Source: an uncultured Opitutales bacterium (lineage in GTDB: Bacteria > Verrucomicrobiota > Verrucomicrobiia > Opitutales > UBA2995). From it: DNA of 11,655 nt. Of the stretch, positions 6,946 to 11,655 are shown one piece after another. The DNA lies in NCBI GenBank assembly GCA_937920335.1, contig CALGUT010000780.1:1-11655 (forward strand). Reading direction: 5' to 3'. The notes below the pieces were generated by a model. It saw nothing but the letters and a program-made list of their open reading frames with translations, ran no database searches and was not told where the DNA came from. The translations under genes were made by a program, and so were the position numbers. Each line of letters starts with the position of its first letter. The first letter of the stretch is position 1.

Positions 6946-7479
6946 ATGCCAATTTACGAATTCTACTGTCCCGATAACCATAAGATTTATCAGTTTTTTG
7001 CCCGAAACGTTGAACAGGCGGAGCAGATTCCAACCTGTCCTGACAATCCTGATTTCAAGATGGTTAAGAAAATTACTGGTTTTGCGATTGGAGGAGCGGA
7101 GAAAAAATCAAGTGCAGAGAGTGGCGGTTCGGGACCGGAAATGGACGATCCAAAAATGATGGCCGCTATGGCTGAGATGGAAAAGGCCGTCTCTGGAATG
7201 GACGAAGATAATCCTGATCCTCGTCAAATGGGTAGGCTGATGAGACAAATGGCGGAGATGACGGGAGAGTCCTTAACGGGCGAAATGGAAGAAATGGTTC
7301 GGAAGTTAGAAGAGGGGGCGGATCCCGAAGGTTTGGAGGAGCAGTTTGGCGATTTTTTGGGAGACGAAAACGGTGACGATTCCTTGGGAGGACTGAGTGA
7401 CTCAGATAATCCAGAGGAGTCGGGTGGAAGTTTTAGAGGTCCCCCGTTGAAGGACGATACGTTGTACGACTTTGATTGA
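6946..7479 (+). CDS. FmdB-like small protein with degenerate zinc ribbon
   Basis: The 177-residue product begins MPIYEFYC, the hallmark start of FmdB/CxxC_CxxC_SSSS regulatory-type zinc ribbons (MPxYEYxCxxC). The region ending KMVKKITGFAIGG (37-49) also fits that family. The normal second cysteine of each knuckle is missing: C8-P-D-N11 and C31-P-D-N34 stand where CxxC pairs are expected, so a four-cysteine zinc site cannot form. Residues about 65-125 are Met- and Glu-rich and likely helical (for example DPRQMGRLMRQMAEMTGE), and the C-terminal 50 residues are acidic and Gly/Ser-rich, probably disordered. No signal peptide or membrane segment is visible. It lies between the helicase and the FAD/ferredoxin fusion in the same direction, with gaps of 60 and 75 bp. 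The function of FmdB-like proteins is poorly defined and I assign none. Confidence 0.8.
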   Translation: MPIYEFYCPDNHKIYQFFARNVEQAEQIPTCPDNPDFKMVKKITGFAIGGAEKKSSAESGGSGPEMDDPKMMAAMAEMEKAVSGMDEDNPDPRQMGRLMRQMAEMTGESLTGEMEEMVRKLEEGADPEGLEEQFGDFLGDENGDDSLGGLSDSDNPEESGGSFRGPPLKDDTLYDFD

Positions 7480-7554
7480 AAAAGCATCGTTAGTGGTGGC
7501 CTTCGCCCGGGAATTTATAGAGCCTAAAAACGTCTGATTCTGAATACGGCTCCT

Positions 7555-9885
7555 ATGATCTCTCTTATTTCCCGCTACACGAACTGGTTGCACACTAAAT
7601 GGCCCGCAGGGTTGGTCGAAAAACTTCCTGAAACGGGGGAGGGAGGAACTACAGCAATTCCAGGTGTTAGAATCGTCGGTGATCTGACGGGGATACCGTT
7701 GCTCAAGTTCTCCGCTGATTCTGGGGCAAAGGCTGTCCAAGCAATTTTAGCAGAGTCTGATTTCCCATCCCAACGGGGCACTGGCGGTGTGCTCGATTTG
7801 GTGATTATTGGTGGAGGTGTTTCGGGGTATGCTGCAGCGATTGAGGCGAAAAAAGCCGGACTGAATTTTAAGCTCTTCGAAGCAGTACAGGATTTTTCTA
7901 CCATAGCGAATTTTCCCAAAGGAAAACCGATCTACACCTATCCGACTGGAATGACTCCTGCGGGAGCGCTTCAGTTCAAAGCGGATGTAAAGGAGGGCCT
8001 GGTGAAGGAACTTGAAGAGCAGCGCGAGGAACACGGAGTGAGTTCGGAATCCTTGAAAGTTGATCGTATCGAGAAAAAGGGTAACCGCTTGTTCCTCCAC
8101 TCAAAAGGAGCAGAACCCATTGAGGCTCTGAGAGTAGTGGTGGCAATTGGGCGAAGCGGTAATTTTCGGAAGTTGAAGGTCCCGGGTGAGGAACTCGGTA
8201 AGGTCAACAACCGACTCCATGACCCGAAAGAATACGGAGGAAAACAAGTGCTGGTTGTTGGAGGAGGGGATTCCGCATTAGAGACTGCGATTGCCTTGGT
8301 ATGTTGTGGCGCACATGTAATTCTGAGTTATCGGAAGTCAGAGTTTTCCCGTCCCAAGCCAGACAATGTGGAGAAGCTTGACCAGTTGGTGAATGATGCC
8401 TCGTTTGCTACAGGCATTATTGCGCCAAGCTCCGAACGAACGACAACCGCAGCGAATTCCGAAATGCGTGGGGATGGTCTTCCTGGTTCCTTAAGACTGT
8501 TGATGGGGAGCGAGGTAAAGGAAATCACCGAAGCTCAAGTGACGATCAAGACTGATTCTGGTGAAGGTGAGACGTTTGATAACGATCAGGTGTTTGTGAT
8601 GACGGGTCGTGAAGCCCCACTCGATTTTTTCCGACGTTCCGGAATGAAGATTACCGGAGAGTGGACCCGAAAGACCTGGGGTGGCTTCTTGTCGTTTTTT
8701 GTGTTCTGTTTGTTTCTCTATCACTGGAAAAGCGGTGGTTGGTTGAACAGTGTATTCCAATCGAATGGTTGGTTCCCGTTTTTCATCGCAAGCGGAGATC
8801 CGAAGAGCCTGGTCGGGTCCGTGATCAATGCATCAAGAGATCCTGGGTTTTATTATTCTCTAGTTTATTGTACCTGTGTAGTTGTATTTGGGATACGAAG
8901 GATTCGCCGTCGGAAAACGCCCTACGTAAAACGCCAAACGTTTACGCTGATGGCTATCCAAGTCATACCGTTGTTTCTGATTCCGTATATCTTACTTCCC
9001 TGGATAGGTAATAATGGAGCATTTGATTATGGGTTTGGTAAGTGGTTTGGGGATGCGTTTTTTCCGGATGCGAGTTATTGGCGAGCGTTTGGCTTTATTT
9101 TGGCATGGCCGCTATTCATTTGGAATGTGTTTACTGACCAGCCGATCTGGGGATGGTTGATTATTTCACTCATCCAAACATTCGTTATTATACCATTGAT
9201 AATCCGCCGTTGGGGAAAAGGCGCCTACTGTGGCTGGATTTGTAGTTGTGGTGCTTTGGCTGAAACGCTTGGCGATGCGCATCGCCAAAAAATGCCGCAC
9301 GGACCTTTTTGGAATCGCTTGAATATGGTGGGACAGGTAGTCTTGGCAGTGGCCTTGCTATTGTTGTTTCTGCGAGTTGTCGGCTGGGTGCTTCCGGGAA
9401 GTTCCGTGACTATTTTGTACGAAGGAATCCTATCCAAATTTCCCATTTTGAACTATAAGTATTTGGCGGACCTGTGGTTGGCCGGTATCTTGGGGGTCAC
9501 TTTCTACTTTCATTTCTCCGGCCGTATCTGGTGTCGGTTTGCCTGCCCGCTGGCGGCGTTGATGCATATCTACACCCGCTTTTCTAAGTTTCGCATTTTT
9601 GCCGAAAAGAAAAAGTGTATCTCCTGTAACGTCTGCACCTCGGTGTGCCATCAAGGCATAGATGTGATGAACTTTGCCAATAAAGGTACGCCTATGGAGG
9701 ATCCGGAGTGTGTGCGTTGTTCAGCGTGCGTGCAAAGTTGCCCGACCGGAGTATTGAGCTTCGGGCGCTTTGATGGAAACGGTGAGATCGTTTTGGATAA
9801 GCTTGCTGCGTCTCCCGTTCAGATCAAGGAAGGCACGGTTGGTTCACTGACGGGTTTTCTTAAAGAGGTGAAGCAATTGGACTAA
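7555..9885 (+). CDS. FAD/NAD(P) oxidoreductase fused to NosR/NapH-like membrane polyferredoxin
   Basis: A 776-residue fusion. Residues 36-62 (PGVRIVGD, then SGAKAV) look like the C-terminal FAD motif of thioredoxin-reductase-like enzymes. Residues 83-361 form the main flavoprotein: FAD-binding GGGVSG (86-91), VVAIGRSG, NAD(P)-binding GGGDSA (236-241) and a closing VMTGREAPLDFF. There is no CxxC active site, so disulfide reduction as in TrxB is unlikely. About seven membrane segments follow (near 376-393, 432-447, 465-484, 508-526, 532-550, 591-613, 635-656). Cysteine motifs of the NosR/NapH type are C559-x3-C563-x-C565 (CGWICSCG) and C660-x3-C664-P. Two [4Fe-4S] ferredoxin motifs come last: C688/C691/C694/C698 and C719/C722/C725/C729-P. 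It probably moves electrons between a nicotinamide cofactor and iron-sulfur centres at the membrane (inference). Partner and direction are unknown. The ATG at 7555 lacks a Shine-Dalgarno sequence. Confidence 0.85.
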   Translation: MISLISRYTNWLHTKWPAGLVEKLPETGEGGTTAIPGVRIVGDLTGIPLLKFSADSGAKAVQAILAESDFPSQRGTGGVLDLVIIGGGVSGYAAAIEAKKAGLNFKLFEAVQDFSTIANFPKGKPIYTYPTGMTPAGALQFKADVKEGLVKELEEQREEHGVSSESLKVDRIEKKGNRLFLHSKGAEPIEALRVVVAIGRSGNFRKLKVPGEELGKVNNRLHDPKEYGGKQVLVVGGGDSALETAIALVCCGAHVILSYRKSEFSRPKPDNVEKLDQLVNDASFATGIIAPSSERTTTAANSEMRGDGLPGSLRLLMGSEVKEITEAQVTIKTDSGEGETFDNDQVFVMTGREAPLDFFRRSGMKITGEWTRKTWGGFLSFFVFCLFLYHWKSGGWLNSVFQSNGWFPFFIASGDPKSLVGSVINASRDPGFYYSLVYCTCVVVFGIRRIRRRKTPYVKRQTFTLMAIQVIPLFLIPYILLPWIGNNGAFDYGFGKWFGDAFFPDASYWRAFGFILAWPLFIWNVFTDQPIWGWLIISLIQTFVIIPLIIRRWGKGAYCGWICSCGALAETLGDAHRQKMPHGPFWNRLNMVGQVVLAVALLLLFLRVVGWVLPGSSVTILYEGILSKFPILNYKYLADLWLAGILGVTFYFHFSGRIWCRFACPLAALMHIYTRFSKFRIFAEKKKCISCNVCTSVCHQGIDVMNFANKGTPMEDPECVRCSACVQSCPTGVLSFGRFDGNGEIVLDKLAASPVQIKEGTVGSLTGFLKEVKQLD

Positions 9886-9899
9886 TCCCTCCAGAGGGA
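9886..9899 (+). terminator. Short hairpin directly after the fusion gene
   Basis: TCCCT-CCAG-AGGGA forms a five-base stem immediately after the TAA of the 776-residue gene, followed only by GTTTG rather than a T-run. It is weak as an intrinsic terminator and could partly attenuate read-through into the 98-residue gene. The remaining 138 bases of the gap show no gene or other recognisable element. Confidence 0.25.
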
Positions 9900-10037
9900 G
9901 TTTGAGAATCAGATCAAAGGAGAAATCGGGTGGCACGGCCTATGGGCTGTAAATTTAACCTGAATAATGGTAATTTTTCCGGCTGTTGCTTTCTGGAGGA
10001 GATGGTTGGGTTAGGATCTTCAAACTAATACCATACT

Positions 10038-10334
10038 ATGCGATCTACATTGGAATCAGTTCAGATTTGGTTTTCCCACAATGCCACGGCAGAGAACGTA
10101 TCCACTATTGGGCTCATTATCGTGGGGTTGTTTCTGATAATTAGCATCTATAAGCTGCTCAAGTCGTTCCACATCACGATGGTGCTCTTCGTATTGGGGT
10201 TATTATGCACAGGAACGTTCCTGTATTGGGTTCACAATAGAAATGAACCGGATTTTATGAGTCCTGCTGTTGAAGCAGTTGCCGGTTTCCTCCCCAAGAA
10301 GGGCGAGCTTCGGCAGTTAGAAACCCCAGACTAA
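10038..10334 (+). CDS. Small membrane protein, unknown function
   Basis: Not recognised. The 98-residue product has a polar N-terminus of about 22 residues and two hydrophobic segments (about 23-41, STIGLIIVGLFLIISIYKL, and 46-65, ITMVLFVLGLLCTGTFLYWV) separated by KSFH. A polar tail (HNRNEPDFMSPAVEAVAGFLPKK) follows. A helical hairpin in the inner membrane is likely, with both ends on the same side. There is no cysteine pair, heme motif or signal-peptidase site. The ATG at 10038 has no Shine-Dalgarno sequence. It follows the membrane ferredoxin fusion by 152 bp in the same direction, so a link to that complex is possible but unproven. Consistent codon phase and clean hydrophobic blocks argue for a real gene. 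Confidence 0.65.
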   Translation: MRSTLESVQIWFSHNATAENVSTIGLIIVGLFLIISIYKLLKSFHITMVLFVLGLLCTGTFLYWVHNRNEPDFMSPAVEAVAGFLPKKGELRQLETPD

Positions 10335-10348
10335 TTTCTTGAAATTAG
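10331..10348. repeat. Perfect 18-bp inverted repeat over the stop codon
   Basis: CTAATTTC-TT-GAAATTAG is a perfect eight-base inverted repeat with a two-base centre. It overlaps the TAA stop (10332-10334) of the 98-residue gene. It is AT-rich and lacks a T-run, so it is either a weak transcript-end hairpin or a protein-binding dyad. Confidence 0.4.
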
Positions 10349-10582
10349 CCGCTTGTTCCAGAGCAGTAAATTCCGAAACTCGTGGTTCAAGGCGACTAAG
10401 CTGTTAGCGGGACTCTGATCGTTTAAGGTAAAGGGCTAACGCTGCTGCTGATTGGGGCCTGGAGTCTTAATCAACGGGGTTAAACTACTATTCCATTAGT
10501 AGTAGCTAATGAACCGGATGATAGCAACGACTTGAAGGCGAAGAACGGTGAGCTAAAAGGTCTTAACCAAGCTAGACTGAAA
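10349..10582. other. Convergent intergenic gap with two further inverted repeats
   Basis: No open frame of useful length and no tRNA-like fold was found here. One inverted repeat pairs AGC-T-GTTAGC (10399-10408) with GCTAACGCT (10435-10443): nine base pairs with one bulged T around a 26-base loop. Another pairs ACTACTA (10484-10490) with TAGTAGT (10497-10503) around a six-base loop. Neither has a T-run, so neither is a standard intrinsic terminator. The gap separates two genes that converge, so transcripts from both sides end here or run through. Confidence 0.4.
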
Positions 10583-11655
10583 CTAGGATCCTTTCGGAGC
10601 CGTCAGTTTCTTCGCCTCTTCTTCGCTGGGCTTGCGTAGACGAATCGTTTTGCGTTCTTCTCCGTCTTGATTCGCTGGCTTCTGAGGCACAGGCTCGGCA
10701 TCCTTATTATCGATCCCGTTTTTGAGCGCTTTGGAGCGTTGAAGGCGAGATGCGAGCTTGGCTTTTATCTCTTCGGTGGAAAGTTGTTTGGAGTCGATGT
10801 TCGCCTCCTGAGCTGACTGGGGCGTATTTTGTCCCGCAGCTAAAGGGGTTGTTAGCCGGTCTCGTCGCGCGAGTCGATTCCGTATCACATCCTTTTGTTC
10901 TTCTGAAATCGGATTCGTTGGAATTGATTTTCGAACGATTGGTGTTCGCTTTTCGACGACTGGCGTTTCAGTCGCTTCAGGCTTTGGCTCAGCTGTTGTG
11001 GGCGTCTCTTTCTTAGGTGACCTTTTCATAACCACCTTCTTTGTAGTGTCCTGCTTCGCCTTTTTCTTTATGGGAGGGGGAAGGTGCCTTTTTGCAGCTT
11101 TAGCTGGAACGGCCGGAGGTGCAGTGACCTTTGTTTCTTGCTGCGTGTCTTCGGGGATATCTTGTCCTTTCTTCTCCGATTTCGCATCTGCTTTGCTTTT
11201 CTTCGCCTTGCTTGATGTGGCTCTGTCAACCCGCATAATGGCAGCTACAAGCGCCAATACGAAGGAACCGAGTGAATATGCAGTAGGTATCAGGTAATCA
11301 GGAGTTTCTGGGAATGCGGTGTTGTTATGAACAAAGAAGGCAGTTAACGCCCCAAATAGGACGTAGGCACTTAATGTCCATAAACGAGCAGCCTTGAATT
11401 TGAAAGAAGGTCGGATGACCAGCATGGCAAATATCATGGAGATCACTGCCGCAGCTGATAGTATTTCCATTCTTATCGCTACGATTTCTTCGAGCAGTGT
11501 GCTTAAGAAAGTAATGAGTAGAATAGATGTGAAAAAGTTGAAGAGACCGATACCCAGAAAGAGGGCGCTGTCGAATTTGGCAGACGGGCAGGGGGACACT
11601 TTCTTTTCCTTGGGATTGGAAGAAGGATTCTTTTCTTTCCCCTTTTTCGCGGACT
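10583..11655 (-). CDS. Four-TM protein with Lys/Pro-rich tail, probably cut at its N-terminus by the window edge
   Basis: Not recognised. A GTG at 11599 would give 338 residues, but the frame stays open upstream to the window edge and encodes a Lys-rich stretch (SAKKGKEKNPSSNPKEKK). The true start is therefore likely outside. Counting from the GTG, hydrophobic segments lie at about 12-36, 46-62, 73-90 and 103-122. A low-complexity, mostly cytoplasmic-looking tail rich in Lys, Pro, Thr and Glu follows (about 125-230). The C-terminal part contains two similar basic helical pieces, IRNRLARR and IKAKLASR, and ends with KTIRLRKPSEEEAKK. The positive tail suggests it faces the cytoplasm and may contact nucleic acid or acidic partners, but this is speculation. 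It converges on the 98-residue gene. Confidence 0.7.
   Translation of the reverse strand, partial: SAKKGKEKNPSSNPKEKKVSPCPSAKFDSALFLGIGLFNFFTSILLITFLSTLLEEIVAIRMEILSAAAVISMIFAMLVIRPSFKFKAARLWTLSAYVLFGALTAFFVHNNTAFPETPDYLIPTAYSLGSFVLALVAAIMRVDRATSSKAKKSKADAKSEKKGQDIPEDTQQETKVTAPPAVPAKAAKRHLPPPIKKKAKQDTTKKVVMKRSPKKETPTTAEPKPEATETPVVEKRTPIVRKSIPTNPISEEQKDVIRNRLARRDRLTTPLAAGQNTPQSAQEANIDSKQLSTEEIKAKLASRLQRSKALKNGIDNKDAEPVPQKPANQDGEERKTIRLRKPSEEEAKKLTAPKGS

Noticed and set aside
7224..7487. Ser/Pro-rich minus-strand frame opposite the FmdB-like gene
   Set aside because: It is the complement of an acidic Gly/Ser/Glu coding stretch; the composition is a by-product.
10380..10410. tRNA-like T-arm (GGTTCAAGG)
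   Set aside because: No matching T-stem, acceptor stem or A-box could be found in the 75 bases before it.
10399..10443. Integron attC site suggested by GTTAGC...GCTAAC
   Set aside because: attC has RYYYAAC first and GTTRRRY last; here the order is reversed on both strands, and the flanking bases do not fit the core sites. No integrase is nearby.
10998..11297. Hydrophobic 99-residue plus-strand frame that looks like a membrane protein
   Set aside because: It is the antisense of a Lys/Glu-rich tail; complements of Lys codons (AAA/AAG) give Phe/Leu, which mimics membrane segments.
1..11655. Defence island, prophage, CRISPR or insertion sequence
   Set aside because: No Cas, integrase, transposase, toxin-antitoxin or phage gene, no direct repeat array and no terminal inverted repeats were seen; the lone helicase has no defence-type partner.

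Overview
The window looks like a chromosomal, mostly housekeeping segment of a free-living Gram-negative bacterium. No transposase, integrase, phage, CRISPR, rRNA or tRNA signal was seen. Gene content and protein style suggest the Verrucomicrobiota (Opitutae/Puniceicoccales type): a Fur-family gene next to sufC-sufB, a divergent FmdB-like protein, an HPr with a regulatory serine, and scarce Shine-Dalgarno sequences. This taxonomic guess is an inference from protein resemblance, with low to moderate confidence.

Left part (1-2938, all minus strand). Reading in the direction of transcription: trxB (thioredoxin reductase), a Fur/PerR-type regulator, sufC, and the N-terminal 216 residues of sufB, which runs off the left edge. 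The regulator precedes sufC by 41 bp and sufC precedes sufB by 20 bp, so regulator-sufC-sufB is probably one iron-sulfur assembly operon. A 7-1-7 Per/Fur-type box lies just upstream of the regulator and overlaps a plausible -10. This suggests autoregulation by iron or peroxide.

Middle part (2939-6885). A TatD-family metal-dependent hydrolase (+) converges, with one base between stop codons, on an HPr phosphocarrier gene (-). A large SF2 helicase of Ski2-like appearance (+) is divergent from HPr.

Right part (6946-10334, plus strand). An FmdB-like small protein has both CxxC knuckles changed to CPDN. It is followed by the most unusual gene of the window: a 776-residue fusion of a soluble FAD/NAD(P) oxidoreductase with a NosR/NapH-like membrane ferredoxin part of about seven membrane segments. 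The C-terminal FAD-binding 'GD' motif of the reductase appears to have moved to the protein's N-terminus, as in a circular permutation. A 98-residue protein with two membrane segments follows.

Right end (10583-11655, minus strand). A four-TM protein with a long Lys/Pro/Thr-rich tail converges on this cluster. Its frame is open to the window edge, so its start is probably outside. The 248-bp gap between the convergent genes holds three inverted repeats and no gene.
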